Notes under the pieces: model-generated | The model's input: only the letters and a program-made list of their open reading frames with translations | The model's database searches: none | What the model was told of the DNA's origin: nothing | In this document: piece after piece, positions 1 through 9,997 of the stretch | How positions within the stretch are numbered: position 1 is the first letter of the stretch | Layout of the letters: each line of letters opens with the position of its first letter | Position numbers and translations under genes: made by a program | NCBI RefSeq assembly: GCF_040718835.1 | Contig: NZ_JBFEFG010000280.1 | Location: 1-64,000 of the forward strand | DNA: 64,000 bases | Direction: 5' to 3' | From: Bremerella sp. JC817 | GTDB lineage: Bacteria > Planctomycetota > Planctomycetia > Pirellulales > Pirellulaceae

Positions 1-44
<44 letters not shown>

Positions 45-46
45 AA

Positions 47-91
47 ACTTTTGGTTCAAGTGGTTTTCACGAACCCAACGAACCCAAAAGT
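47..91 (+). other. stem-loop directly downstream of 16S rRNA
   Basis: ACTTTTGGTTC (47-57) pairs with GAACCCAAAAGT (80-91) with one bulged base. A smaller GTG/CAC hairpin (60-70) can form inside the loop. Its place just after the mature 16S end suggests a role in 3' processing or stability of the precursor. The pairing is seen; the role is inferred. Confidence 0.5.
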
Positions 92-143
92 GGGACGACC
101 ACCGATCACTCAAGCAAGTCACTACCTTATTTATATTGAAAAG

Positions 144-177
144 CCTCTTAGAGCTTCACAGCTCTAAGAGGTTTTTT
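144..177 (+). terminator. intrinsic terminator ending the 16S rRNA transcript
   Basis: A perfect 11-bp stem, CCTCTTAGAGC (144-154) with GCTCTAAGAGG (161-171), has a 6-nt loop and is followed by six T. It sits about 105 bases after the 16S end, so the 16S gene appears to be transcribed alone. Confidence 0.9.
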
Positions 178-620
178 CATGCGCTGACGGCATTTGAAAA
201 ACGACCTGCACCTATTCCTCGCCAGCTTCTGCCTCAAACTCCGCTCGCTATTGGCGAATCGGCTCCAACCATACTCGATGCATCTGAACTTGATGTTCGT
301 GGCCAATCGGCTCAAACACTTCTAAAGCCTGGGTAAGATGCAATTCAGCCGTCCTCCACATCTCGGATTGGGCTGACTCGAATCCTTTCTCCCAGCCCAT
401 CTCCTAAGTTCTAGCGATTTCCCGCTCGAGAACCGACAAGTTGACAGTAGTCAGGGCAGAGCCTTCTGAAATATCCGCCTCCGGTCGCACGCCAGAACAT
501 TCTCGTAGCAGGCAATCACCTCATGTACGTTCGTTTCTCTGTCTCCCAAGGGTAGACCTTCTAGCCCGATCACGAGTCAACCTCCGGGATTCGAGCGAGA
601 CTAGCGTTGGGTCAGCGCAT
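178..620. other. non-coding stretch between two convergent terminators
   Basis: I see no convincing gene here. Open frames on the + strand (such as 441-827) lack a ribosome binding site, have no recognisable protein character and run into the 3' end of the minus-strand metallophosphoesterase. There is no tRNA, 5S or 23S sequence. Confidence 0.6.
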
Positions 621-659
621 AAAAAATGTTGCCTGGCGGTGAATGCCCGGCAACATTTT
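621..659 (-). terminator. intrinsic terminator of the metallophosphoesterase gene
   Basis: AAAATGTTGCC (623-633) and GGCAACATTTT (649-659) form an 11-bp stem. Read on the minus strand it is followed by a run of T (621-626). It lies about 95 bases beyond the stop codon at 755. Confidence 0.8.
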
Positions 660-754
660 CAGATTTTCTATCCGCGTTTTATCGACGACGGAGAGCGAAC
701 GAACGGTTTGAATTGCCGCGAGTTCGCCCTTTCGGGAATAGTTTCAGCTGAGCT

Positions 755-2170
755 CTATTTGCTTTCCTTCGTGTCGACCGGGTCGCCATCGAAGGTGACG
801 GGAGTTCGCACTTCGGGAATCGCGTAGCGAGTTGTTCGGGCCAGGTAGTCCTGGGCCAGGACCAGTTCGATTCCCTGGTACGACTCGTCGAAGCGTTTGC
901 CGCGGTAGCGAACGTGGAAGGTGATCTTCTGTGTTTCGCCGGCCGCGATGTGGCCATGCGTGTGGTTCGGCGAAATGCTCCAACGCGAATCACGGCTCGC
1001 TGGCGTCAGCGTGAAGTCGATCGGGCGATCGGACGGATTGCTGATCGTCGTCGTGATCGTCCCTTCCTGCAGGCCATCTTTCGCTTCGGCGAGTGTGGTG
1101 GTGACTTTGGGCTTTTCATTGGCAAGCTTGATCGCCTGTTGCTGAAGTTCTGCCGTGATCTCACGCACGTCCATCGCGTCGCCAACCGGGAAGGCCGCCA
1201 TGGCGACCTGTTTCGGACGGACCGTCACCAGGTGGTACTGATGCAGATAGCCGGCCGACGGAATCTTGCTCGATTGACCGCCACCCACCGTGGCCAAGGT
1301 CACGTATTCGATTCCGTCCTGGGGATCGTAGCGCATGTAATGGATATGGCCAGCGAACACCGCGGTCACGTTACCGGAATCTTTCAGCAGTGGGTGAACG
1401 CGTTCTTTCCAGTCGTTCCCGTAGCCACCGCCCAACCAACGTGGATGATGCAGGAACAGGAATTGATGATCGCAGTCCTTACCCCGGACGATCGCTTCTT
1501 TTAGAAACTTCAGCTGCTCTTCGCTGATCTTTTGAGCTTCCGGCTTTTGAAAATTCTTCTCACCGGTCTTAGGGTCGCCTTCATCCGAGTAAAGCACGAT
1601 GAAGTTGCAGTTCTTGTGCTGGAACGAGTACCAGAGCGGGCCGAAGTGCATTTCGTAATGCTTGTCGTGTTGCCCTGGCAGAATGTCAGGATCGTTCAGC
1701 GGACGCCAGTAGACGTCGTGATTGCCAGCCACTGGGAACCATGGACACAGTAGCTCTTTCATGATCGCTTTGAACTCGCGCATCTGAACGAGCCACTTGT
1801 CGGTCTGGTTGTAACCGTTGATCAAGTCGCCAACGGTCATCACCAGATCTGGTTCGATCAAGTTCACGTCACGGACCGCGTCGGCCAGGATGTTTACGCC
1901 AGCATCTGGGCCGCCAGTACGATCGCCGAAGACTGCGAAGACGAAGGCATCTTCTTCATTCGGCAGCGGCAGCATCACCTGGCTCGAACGCGTCGTGTAG
2001 AAACGCTTTTCGCTCGGATCTTCCGTGGCGTGGTGATGATTGTGATGGTGCATATGCCGATCGTGCACCAAGTTAGGGGTCTCGCTGACGGGCTTTTCCT
2101 GGGCAAGGGCAGGGGAGATCCCCAGCAAGCAAACGAGAAGTGTGGCTAGAAAGGAGGAAGGAGTTTTCAT
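755..2170 (-). CDS. secreted calcineurin-like metallophosphoesterase
   Basis: A 471-residue protein starting at the ATG at 2170, chosen because it opens a clean signal peptide (MKTPSSFLATLLVCLLG...ALAQ); longer starts would bury it. The binuclear metallophosphatase motifs appear in order: GDR (D83), GDLIN (D115), GNHD (149-152), HHPRW (241-245) and GHIH (274-277). This predicts a phosphomonoesterase or phosphodiesterase with a two-metal centre, exported from the cytoplasm. Right after the signal peptide is a histidine-rich run (8 His in residues 36-47), an additional potential metal site. The rest (about 330-471) looks like a beta-rich accessory domain. Substrate is unknown. It is followed by a strong terminator and is separated from the HD-GYP gene upstream by about 200 bases. 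Confidence 0.85.
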   Translation of the reverse strand: MKTPSSFLATLLVCLLGISPALAQEKPVSETPNLVHDRHMHHHNHHHATEDPSEKRFYTTRSSQVMLPLPNEEDAFVFAVFGDRTGGPDAGVNILADAVRDVNLIEPDLVMTVGDLINGYNQTDKWLVQMREFKAIMKELLCPWFPVAGNHDVYWRPLNDPDILPGQHDKHYEMHFGPLWYSFQHKNCNFIVLYSDEGDPKTGEKNFQKPEAQKISEEQLKFLKEAIVRGKDCDHQFLFLHHPRWLGGGYGNDWKERVHPLLKDSGNVTAVFAGHIHYMRYDPQDGIEYVTLATVGGGQSSKIPSAGYLHQYHLVTVRPKQVAMAAFPVGDAMDVREITAELQQQAIKLANEKPKVTTTLAEAKDGLQEGTITTTISNPSDRPIDFTLTPASRDSRWSISPNHTHGHIAAGETQKITFHVRYRGKRFDESYQGIELVLAQDYLARTTRYAIPEVRTPVTFDGDPVDTKESK

Positions 2171-2374
2171 CTTCAGGCGGGGCCTTTCGGAGTGGAACAT
2201 GAGAACCGAAACAGGTTGGACTGAAACTAGCCCACCATCCCGCTGACGTCCAGTTCCCCACCACGAACACGCACTGAAATGCCTGTTAAGTTCACATGAA
2301 GTGCGTCCCGCCGCTTCGAAAACCCCCATCCTGTGCGGCACCTATGGCACTGCAGGTGTCAATTTGCTGCGTCG

Positions 2375-3427
2375 TTACACCCCAGCAGGGCAATTGGCCA
2401 TTTCGTCGACTTCGTCCGAATATTGATCGATGAATTGCACGAAATCGTCCTTGCAGGACTCGAACGCTTTGACCACTTCCGGGTCGAAGTGCTTGCCACT
2501 GTTTTCCAGGATGATCTGTTCTGCGTAGTCCGTTGAGAACGCGTCCTTATAGATCCGCCGTGTCGTCAGGGCATCGTAGACATCGGCCACGGCGACAATC
2601 CGAGCCGACAACGGAATCTCAATGCCACTCAAGCCAAACGGATAGCCACTGCCATCCCATTTCTCGTGATGAGCCACGGCGATGTCACGAGCCATTCGCA
2701 GGAATTTCGCCTTCGGAAACTTCTTCAAAGCAGCATCGAGGGTGTCGGCACCGATGATCGTGTGCTTCTTCATGATCTCGAATTCATCGTGCGTCAGCTT
2801 GCCTGGCTTCAGCAGCACGCCGTCCGGAATTCCTACCTTGCCGATGTCGTGCAGGGGGCTCGTCTGATAGATCAAACGAACGAATTCACCATCGATCGCC
2901 TGAGAGAACTGTGGCAGCTTGGCCATCTCTTGCGCGAGGCGTTTTGAGTACTGGCGAACGCGTTCCAGGTGTTGCCCTGTTTCCGTATCACGCGACTCGG
3001 CCAGGCGAGCCATCGCAAAAATCACCAGGTCACGTGTTTCCAGACCAACCAAGCGAATGCCCGCGTTGATTCGCGCCAGCAGCTCTGGCGGATTGAACGG
3101 TTTGACCATGAAGTCGTCGGCACCCGAAGCCATCCCTTCTACGATTTCATCGTTACGACCGCGGCTGGTAAGCAGAATGCAGTAGATGTAATGATCGGTG
3201 AAGCGGCAGCGAATCTCGCGGCACAGCTCCAAGCCATTCATCACCGGCATCTCCCAGTCGGTCACGACGATTTGAATTTCGTTCTCTTCGAGGATCTCGA
3301 TCGCTTCGCGCCCGTTGCCTGCGGTGAAGACCAGAAAGCCTTCTCTCGTCAGGTAACTTTGGATCATCTCAATCGCAATATCGTCGTCATCGACAACCAG
3401 GATGCTGATTCGTGTGTCCAGGTTCAT
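2375..3427 (-). CDS. response regulator with HD-GYP phosphodiesterase domain
   Basis: 350 residues. The receiver domain (about 5-120) has the acidic pocket DDDD, the phospho-acceptor D57 in VTDWEMP and the lysine in VKPF (K109). The HD-GYP domain (about 145-330) keeps HDIGK (193-197), HHEKWDGSGYP and the DVYDALT segment. HD-GYP enzymes hydrolyse cyclic di-GMP, so this is a predicted phosphorylation-controlled c-di-GMP phosphodiesterase. The ATG at 3427 overlaps the stop of the upstream Amt-kinase gene as ATGA and has a strong site, AGGAGG, 6 bases upstream, so the two are translationally coupled. The kinase is the obvious phosphodonor (inference). Confidence 0.93.
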   Translation of the reverse strand: MNLDTRISILVVDDDDIAIEMIQSYLTREGFLVFTAGNGREAIEILEENEIQIVVTDWEMPVMNGLELCREIRCRFTDHYIYCILLTSRGRNDEIVEGMASGADDFMVKPFNPPELLARINAGIRLVGLETRDLVIFAMARLAESRDTETGQHLERVRQYSKRLAQEMAKLPQFSQAIDGEFVRLIYQTSPLHDIGKVGIPDGVLLKPGKLTHDEFEIMKKHTIIGADTLDAALKKFPKAKFLRMARDIAVAHHEKWDGSGYPFGLSGIEIPLSARIVAVADVYDALTTRRIYKDAFSTDYAEQIILENSGKHFDPEVVKAFESCKDDFVQFIDQYSDEVDEMANCPAGV

Positions 3428-6400
3428 AATGCCACCTCCTGTTCCATGGCTGCATTCAACAACCGCCGGATTGCTGTTTCGCATGAATCGAAGTTTTGAT
3501 TGAGGTCGTGAACCATTTGCTCGTAACCATCTGTCCGTTGCTCCCGAGCTGCCAGTTCGATGGAACCAGCCACTTCGGAAACAGAACGGGCCGCCACATT
3601 CGCTGCCATACCCTTCAGGCTGTGGGCAACCTGAACGACCTGATCGATTCGTCCTGCTTGGATGTGCTGCTGTAGGACGTCGATTTCCGACTTGGCCTTG
3701 GCAGCAAACTTCTGAAGAACTCGTCGCACTAAATCTTCGTCTTCACCACAGCGTTCGCGGAGCTCGTCCAACGAAATCTGTTGTTCGACGTCGATCATGT
3801 CTGCGGGAGGCTCACTTGCCGAAAGTGGCCTTGGCGTATCTACGGCTCGCAGGTCGAGCTGCTTGAGAATCGTTTGAATCAGTTCCTGGCGGTTGACCGG
3901 TTTCATGACGTAATCGTTCATGCCGGCGGCCATGCAGCGTTCTTGATCTCCCTTAATTGCTTGGGCGGTCAAAGCCACGATCGGCAAGTTTTCCAGGGAG
4001 GCAAGTGTCGTTTCTGCCAGGTGACGGATCTTGCGAGTCGCCTCGAAGCCATCCATCTCCGGCATTTCACAGTCCATCAGCACCAATTGAACCTCTGCCT
4101 GGGCAACCTTGTCGACCGCTTCCCGGCCGTTCTCCGCCAGCAACACCTGGAACCCTTCCGAGGTCAAAATTTCGTTGGCAACCAGTCGATTAATTTCGTT
4201 GTCGTCGACAACGAGGATCGTCTTGCCTTCGTGGCGTCGATCGTTAATTACCTTGTCTTCCTGGCGATTGACCGGCTTCGACGCACTCGATTTTCGTCCG
4301 CCTGAGAGCGACACCAGAGTGTCGAGCAATCGCGACTGACGAATCGGCTTGGTCAAACAGGTCATGTCCAACCGCTTCAAGGTTTCGCTCGAGATGTCGC
4401 GATCGTACGACGTCAGCATCAAGAGCTTCGTCGAGCGGAACTCGCTGGTGTCGTAGATCCGATCAGCCAGTGTCAGGCCATCCATCTCGGGCATGATGTG
4501 GTCGAGGATTGCCAGTTGGAATGGCATGTTGCGATCGACCGCTTCACGCATCAGGTCGAGCGCTCGCACACCGCTGCTGGCGGTGGTGATCTCGACGCCC
4601 CACGACTGCAGTTGTTCTTTGAGAACCTGCAGGTTCATGTGATTGTCGTCGACAGCCAGAACTCGCAAGCCGGTCACGTTTGGAATCACATCGCAGGTGG
4701 AACGTTCGACTGCTTTCAACGGAACGGTGAACCAGAACGTTGAGCCCTTACCCGCTTCGCTGGAAACACCAATCTCGCCTCCCATCAGCTCTGACAACTG
4801 CTTGCAGATGGCCAAGCCGAGGCCCGTGCCGCCATACTTGCGGGTCGTCGAGGCGTCGACTTGCGAGAACGCCTTGAACAGACGATCGAGTCGCGACTGA
4901 GGGATCCCAATACCGGTGTCTTCCACCGCGAACTGAACGACTGTATGACCTTCCATGTTCGGATCGCTCTGCTTTTCGGCCAACGTCACGTGCAGGTTCA
5001 CGCCACCATGTTCGGTGAACTTGACGGCGTTCGAGAACAAGTTGATCAGCACCTGGCGGATACGTTCCGGATCGCCGATGACCGTGGTTGGCACATCCTT
5101 GCTGATGCAACAGTTCAGCTCCAGGCCACGCGTGCGTCCCTGAGGCGAGAACAGTTCAGGCACCGACTCGACCAGGTCGTGCAGGACGAACTCGGACGAT
5201 TCAAACTCGATGCCGCCTGCTTCGATCTTCGACAGGTCGAGGATGTCGTTGATCAGGTGCAGCAGCGTTCCGGCCGAGCTTTTCGCCAGGTCGACGAATC
5301 GTTGCTGGTTGTCTTCCAGGTGCGTCGTTGCGAGCAGATCGAGGAAGCCGATGATGCCGTTGAGCGGCGTACGAATTTCGTGGCTCATGCTGGCCAGGAA
5401 GTCGCTCTTAGCACGGTTGGCAGCTTCCGCCGCGTTGCGTTCCGCCTCGAAGTAACGTGCTTTGCGTCGCTGGGTGATATCTTCGACAGTTCCCTCGTAA
5501 TACATGAGGTGACCGTCGGCATCGAATCGCGCTGAGGCGTTCTCCGAAATCCACATCGTCTCGCCATTGGCGCGTCGGATCTCCGACTCGAAAGCAAAGA
5601 TCACGCCATGCTGCTGGATCGCATCGATGAACTCGGCGCGGCGATCCGGTTCGACGTAGACCTGGGTAGCGATGTCGGTGATGGAATGACTGATATCGAT
5701 GAGGTTTTCATAACCGAGCATCCGGGCCAGGGCAGGGTTCACCGTCATGAACTGCCCTTCCGGAGTCGTCTGATAGATCCCTTCGACGGCGTTCTCGAAG
5801 ATGCCGCGAAACCGAGACTCTGCCTCGGCACGCTGCTTCATTTCAGAACTGACACGCTCGAGAACCCGGTTATATTCCGCGGCGATCTGCCCCACCTCGG
5901 TATGCGGTTCAATATGCACTTTTTTCGTGAAATCTCCATCCTGTCGATGCTGTGACATGTTTTCCAGCAAGTCGATCAGTTCTGTACTGGCACCATGTTC
6001 GGAAACATTCAGGCCAGCACGCTCGTGTTCTTCGGTGGTGCGCAGCGGGAGCACGGCGTTGACCAGATAAATCAACGTGAACCCACCGACGAAGGCCAGC
6101 AGGAAGCAGGCCCCGACACCTTTTAATTGAATGAGAAACTGAGACCAGGCCGTCATCCCTTCGCCAAAGTGGCTGGGGTCGGCCAGAAACGCGAGAGCCA
6201 GCGTTCCAAAGGCACCGGCACAAGCGTGCGCCGGAAACGCGCCGATAACGTCGTCGATCTTCAGTCGTGGTAACAGTTCGGTCACGATGCAACAGATGAC
6301 ACCTGAACCACAGCCGATCAGCACCGCAGCCCACGGCGCAACGATGTGGCACGAAGCCGTAACACCCACCAGGCCTGCCACGACACCGTTCATGGTGTGT

Positions 6401-7185
6401 CCGACGTCAGGACGGCGGTGATAAAGCCAAGAGGTCACCAAACAGGCCAGGCCGCCGAAGGCTGCTGCCAGATTCGTATTCACGATAATACGTGGCACCG
6501 AATCGTTCATCGCCAGCGTGCTTCCACCGTTGAAGCCAAACCAGCCGAACCAAAGCAGCAGCACACCAAACGTTGCCAAGGTCAGGTTATGACCATGAAT
6601 GCCAGGACGTTCGCCGTCGAAGCGACCGATACGTGGGCCAATAATCAATATGGCAGCCAGCGAAACCCAACCGCCGACCGAGTGAACCACCGTCGAACCA
6701 GCGAAGTCGATAAAGCCCTGCTTCGCCAGCCAACCGGTCGCCGTGCCTTCCGCCAACCCACCCCAAGCCCAATGACCAAACAATGGATAGATAAGGCCTG
6801 AGACCAACAAGGCGATCACGAAGTAGCCGCGGAAGCGAATACGCTCGGCAACCGCCCCAGAGATAATGGTGGTTGCCGTACCGCAGAAAACCATTTGAAA
6901 GATAAAGAAGGCCATCAGCCAGGGAGAAGTGTCTTCCCCAGGGCAGAACATCGTCGTTCCAAACCAGCCGTGGTAGCTGGCCCCAAACATAATGGCGAAG
7001 CCAAACACCCAGAAGACCGCCGCCGAGACGCAAAAGTCGACCAGGTTCTTTAGGGCGACATTAAAGCTGTTCTTGGCACGGACCAGACCACTCTCTAATA
7101 AGCAAAAGCCACCCTGCATCAACATGACCAGGGCAGAGCAGAGGAGGATCCAGGCGATATCAAGTTGGGGAAGGGCGGACGACAT
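3424..7185 (-). CDS. ammonium transporter-hybrid histidine kinase fusion (ammonium sensor kinase)
   Basis: 1253 residues. Residues 1-385 are a full Amt/Rh channel with about eleven membrane segments. It keeps the pore twin histidines H168 (GSTVVHS) and H320 (AFPAHACAG), the substrate-site aspartate D160 and the GWFGFN gate segment. Then follow a HAMP-like linker (about 400-450), a PAS domain (about 455-575), a dimerisation/H-box with H602 ([10 protein letters not shown]), an ATPase domain (N719, DTGIG, GTGLG), two receivers (D895 in [12 protein letters not shown]1038 in [11 protein letters not shown]) and an HPt domain with H1188 (AHSLKG). The predicted role is an inner-membrane ammonium sensor running a His-Asp-His-Asp relay. 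Amt-kinase fusions are known from anammox planctomycetes (Kuenenia Amt5); this one adds PAS, two receivers and HPt. It overlaps the HD-GYP regulator gene by 4 bases, its likely relay target. Whether it also transports ammonium cannot be told from sequence. Confidence 0.95.
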   Translation of the reverse strand: MSSALPQLDIAWILLCSALVMLMQGGFCLLESGLVRAKNSFNVALKNLVDFCVSAAVFWVFGFAIMFGASYHGWFGTTMFCPGEDTSPWLMAFFIFQMVFCGTATTIISGAVAERIRFRGYFVIALLVSGLIYPLFGHWAWGGLAEGTATGWLAKQGFIDFAGSTVVHSVGGWVSLAAILIIGPRIGRFDGERPGIHGHNLTLATFGVLLLWFGWFGFNGGSTLAMNDSVPRIIVNTNLAAAFGGLACLVTSWLYHRRPDVGHTMNGVVAGLVGVTASCHIVAPWAAVLIGCGSGVICCIVTELLPRLKIDDVIGAFPAHACAGAFGTLALAFLADPSHFGEGMTAWSQFLIQLKGVGACFLLAFVGGFTLIYLVNAVLPLRTTEEHERAGLNVSEHGASTELIDLLENMSQHRQDGDFTKKVHIEPHTEVGQIAAEYNRVLERVSSEMKQRAEAESRFRGIFENAVEGIYQTTPEGQFMTVNPALARMLGYENLIDISHSITDIATQVYVEPDRRAEFIDAIQQHGVIFAFESEIRRANGETMWISENASARFDADGHLMYYEGTVEDITQRRKARYFEAERNAAEAANRAKSDFLASMSHEIRTPLNGIIGFLDLLATTHLEDNQQRFVDLAKSSAGTLLHLINDILDLSKIEAGGIEFESSEFVLHDLVESVPELFSPQGRTRGLELNCCISKDVPTTVIGDPERIRQVLINLFSNAVKFTEHGGVNLHVTLAEKQSDPNMEGHTVVQFAVEDTGIGIPQSRLDRLFKAFSQVDASTTRKYGGTGLGLAICKQLSELMGGEIGVSSEAGKGSTFWFTVPLKAVERSTCDVIPNVTGLRVLAVDDNHMNLQVLKEQLQSWGVEITTASSGVRALDLMREAVDRNMPFQLAILDHIMPEMDGLTLADRIYDTSEFRSTKLLMLTSYDRDISSETLKRLDMTCLTKPIRQSRLLDTLVSLSGGRKSSASKPVNRQEDKVINDRRHEGKTILVVDDNEINRLVANEILTSEGFQVLLAENGREAVDKVAQAEVQLVLMDCEMPEMDGFEATRKIRHLAETTLASLENLPIVALTAQAIKGDQERCMAAGMNDYVMKPVNRQELIQTILKQLDLRAVDTPRPLSASEPPADMIDVEQQISLDELRERCGEDEDLVRRVLQKFAAKAKSEIDVLQQHIQAGRIDQVVQVAHSLKGMAANVAARSVSEVAGSIELAAREQRTDGYEQMVHDLNQNFDSCETAIRRLLNAAMEQEVAL

Positions 7186-7476
7186 GAATCAAGTTTTTCC
7201 GTGTAAATTGCGCACGAACATCACGCCACCCATCGTTCCGCCTAGAACCGACAGGAAGCCACGCTACGCACCTCCCACCCATTGGGGATCCCGTAGCCAA
7301 TCAGAAAAACTTAGGTCGTGAATGTTTTTTGGCCACACAACGGCTGAACCAGTATGTGACCTAATTTTGCTCACCTATGGCATTGGCACGACATGTCGTA
7401 GGGGCTGTGCCGCTATTAACGAGACGCGATGTCGACCAGCCCACCTGTAAGTTGGATCGGAACTCTTAAATATTCG
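7186..7476. other. upstream region of the Amt-kinase gene with inverted repeats
   Basis: About 290 bases without a gene. Two dyads stand out: TTAGGTC (7311-7317) with GACCTAA (7358-7364), 40 bases apart, and the 12-base palindrome ACGACATGTCGT (7388-7399). Either could be a regulator site for the ammonium sensor operon, but both are short enough to arise by chance. I found no clear -35/-10 pair or sigma-54 site. Confidence 0.3.
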
Positions 7477-8205
7477 TTAACCCGCAGCGGAAATCGCGCG
7501 CAGTTGGAAAATCTCGACATCGACGCCTGGTGAGAAGTGCGCAAAAGATGGTGGAGTCGTATAGATTCTGACCCCACCACAAGACGTTAGCGATTGGTCC
7601 GATTCCAGGAGGGAGACTTCGCGAGCGGGATAGGGCACGTGATGCACCTGACCAGAATAGATCCGTCGGCGATACTCCAGAAACAATAGGTAGCGTTCGA
7701 GGAAGAAGAACTCGATTGAATCGGGGTCGAAAGGCCCGATCTCGCGACCGATCTGATAACGCACCTTCAAACGGCCGTCGCTCCGCTGCCGCTGCAGGAT
7801 GTACTCGATCAGGTCGCCTCGCCGTGTTAGTTCCATCTGGGCGTGGTAATACGGAAGCGACCACAACCAGCGAGCTCCCCAGACAGCCAGCCGACTGGCC
7901 GCGTCGAGCGACAGAAAGTAAACGCCAGGCCGACCTTGATAGTGGACGTAGGTCCGAACGTTCGTTTCCAGAAAGTTCATCCCAGCCCATTTCGGCCACG
8001 ATGCGTTCCGGACGCCAAGCATGCTGAAGGGGACCACACCGATGTAAGCCTGACCGTCGAAGCAATCGATTTCGAGTCGCGACGGCACCAGCGGCCGCAG
8101 CATTTCGACCGGCACTGGCCAATGAAGAAACAACAGATCCCGCCACTGCTGGAATCCTCGAGCCGGGCCTTCAGGGCGGAGCGTGGGAGTAATTCGATCG
8201 ATCAT
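7477..8205 (-). CDS. DUF2071 (YqjF-like) family protein
   Basis: 242 residues from the ATG at 8205 (MIDRITPTLRPEG). The N-terminal pattern RDLLFLHWPVP...LRPLVPSRLEIDCFDG.AYIGVVPF, followed by NVRTYV and GVYFLSLDA, is typical of DUF2071, which belongs to the acetoacetate-decarboxylase-like fold. No catalytic role is established for the family. No signal peptide, so probably cytoplasmic. It lies 76 bases downstream of the beta-propeller gene on the same strand. The ribosome binding site before 8205 is weak; the in-frame start at 8271 only adds residues unlike the family. Confidence 0.8.
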   Translation of the reverse strand: MIDRITPTLRPEGPARGFQQWRDLLFLHWPVPVEMLRPLVPSRLEIDCFDGQAYIGVVPFSMLGVRNASWPKWAGMNFLETNVRTYVHYQGRPGVYFLSLDAASRLAVWGARWLWSLPYYHAQMELTRRGDLIEYILQRQRSDGRLKVRYQIGREIGPFDPDSIEFFFLERYLLFLEYRRRIYSGQVHHVPYPAREVSLLESDQSLTSCGGVRIYTTPPSFAHFSPGVDVEIFQLRAISAAG

Positions 8206-8281
8206 GGAGGTTTGCCTTGCCGTTTCGGTTCTCTTGGTACTAACCGTTCCGGTAAAGCAATGGCAACGCACGATGGCTCAA

Positions 8282-9901
8282 CTACCAATGCGGAGTGGTC
8301 CACAGCCCGGGACCGATAGAGAGTTCGGCGACCTTCCCCGACTGGGCATCGATCATGCAAGGCTTCGGAGCCTCGCCATCCTGAAACTTCATCATCATGA
8401 GTAGGGCCCCATCGGACGAAGCCGCAGCGAATCCGAATCTGGGAAACCCATCGTGAAACTTCTTTCGGTCCTTCCCTTCCAGATCACAGGTGTACCACAG
8501 GTCGTCTGGGGCCTCGAAAAGAATCCGCCCTTGCTCGGCCAAGAACACCGGCTGAGCCCCTTCGCAGACCTTTGTTACGTTCCCCTCCATATCGAACAGA
8601 GCGACCTCGGAAAGCCGCGTGTTATTCCATCCCTGGTTGGTCCGAACCACGCCGAGCCATCCCTTCGAGTCCGGCATCCACTGCGAAATTAAACAGTCCT
8701 GGGCGCCACCCACCGGTCGCGAAAGCCCCGAATCGATATCGATCAGGTGAATCCGCGATTGAAGAATCCCAGCCGTCAGATCCTGCCGTTGCACCGAGAG
8801 CATGCTTCCGTCCGGCGATACTTTTGGGAACAAGCTGATCCCTTCCAACAATTCCTGACTTCCCAGGCGACGATGTTCGTGCGTGTTTAGATCGATCTCG
8901 AACACGCCGATCGTCCCCAAACTTGGAATCGATCCAGTGAGGTAAACGTAGTCGCGGTCGGGCGAGAAGGTGGCACTGACGACCTGTCCCAGGGAATAGG
9001 GGACCCGACAAAACGCCCCGGTCCGCACGTTCACGATGCATTCCTGCCGCTCGCGTGACTTGTCGCCAGGTCGCCACATCGGTGCATTCGACGCGATGAT
9101 GACATCCTCGAGCATCTCAGCACCATCCCAGATGCTTGCGGTATGGTCTTCGTAGCCAACCTTATCCACGTCCGTCAGATTCGGCACGGCACGAGTCAGC
9201 CACCGGACATTCTTCGTATAGACTTCCTGCTGCATCGCCCCAGACTTCTCGAAGACGCCGGTCTTCGTGTTGATGCGAACTTCCGAGCCATTGTTCAGCA
9301 GATCGGCGAAGTCGTTCGCTTTTTTCTCCAAGGATGGATTGGGCTCGGTCGCCACCGAGAGCAATTGCAGCATCTGCTCGTATAGGGGTTCGTACTCTTC
9401 GCGAATCTCTGGGGCCAATGGAGCTCGATAGACGGCCGTATCCCCCTCGTACCGCTCGAAGTCGCCGATGGGAAAGCTACTGTCGATGTAGGCCATCAGG
9501 TCCGATCGGGCCAGGAAGTGATAGAACAACGGCTCGGCCATGATCGCCTCGAACGCAACCCACTTGCGATTGCCCAAGGCATCTTCCACATACCAGTAAC
9601 CGTCTCGCTCGATGACGATGACCTCTTTGACCGTCTTCCCGTCCATGATCGAAGCGAGTTCGATCCGCCGACGATCGTGCAACTGCACGATGTCCATGAC
9701 GACAGTGACCTTCTCGTTGAGCGGAAACTCGCACGTCCACCGCAGCGAGCGTGTTTCAGCTTGCTCGAGGAACTTCCGTCCCCTTTCTGCCAACTGTTCC
9801 AGATCAGGAGCCTGAACATCCTCAGCCGATGAAGCCGTCACCAAACCAACGACCAACAGCAACCAGGCAACACCACCATGAAGAAAGAAACGACCGAACA
9901 T
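8282..9901 (-). CDS. secreted beta-propeller-like protein of unknown function
   Basis: 539 residues from the ATG at 9901; a TTG three codons earlier is less likely. A hydrophobic signal peptide ends near TASSAED. The N-terminal half (30-230) has no family I recognise. The C-terminal half contains repeats of the type FSPDRDYVYLTGS...IFEID, KVSPDGSMLSV...IHLIDID and WMPDSKGWLGVV, which resemble PD40/TolB-type propeller blades. It is predicted to be a periplasmic or surface protein, perhaps protein- or ligand-binding. It is the last gene before the metallopeptidase and has no clear partner. Confidence 0.7.
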   Translation of the reverse strand: MFGRFFLHGGVAWLLLVVGLVTASSAEDVQAPDLEQLAERGRKFLEQAETRSLRWTCEFPLNEKVTVVMDIVQLHDRRRIELASIMDGKTVKEVIVIERDGYWYVEDALGNRKWVAFEAIMAEPLFYHFLARSDLMAYIDSSFPIGDFERYEGDTAVYRAPLAPEIREEYEPLYEQMLQLLSVATEPNPSLEKKANDFADLLNNGSEVRINTKTGVFEKSGAMQQEVYTKNVRWLTRAVPNLTDVDKVGYEDHTASIWDGAEMLEDVIIASNAPMWRPGDKSRERQECIVNVRTGAFCRVPYSLGQVVSATFSPDRDYVYLTGSIPSLGTIGVFEIDLNTHEHRRLGSQELLEGISLFPKVSPDGSMLSVQRQDLTAGILQSRIHLIDIDSGLSRPVGGAQDCLISQWMPDSKGWLGVVRTNQGWNNTRLSEVALFDMEGNVTKVCEGAQPVFLAEQGRILFEAPDDLWYTCDLEGKDRKKFHDGFPRFGFAAASSDGALLMMMKFQDGEAPKPCMIDAQSGKVAELSIGPGLWTTPHW

Positions 9902-9997
9902 TCCCAACAAGCCTAGCGAAGAGGACCAAGAATCGAGCCAGAAGTCCTTCTAACCTATCGCATTCGCCACCGAAATGCACTCGTGAAATGAGACAGA

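Noticed and set aside
441..827. A + strand frame after the 16S terminator
   Set aside because: No ribosome binding site, no promoter, runs through the minus-strand terminator at 621-659 and into the metallophosphoesterase gene.
7186..7476. Sigma-54 promoter for the ammonium sensor operon
   Set aside because: A TGGCAC element occurs on the + strand, but it points the wrong way and lacks the matching TTGC half at the required spacing.
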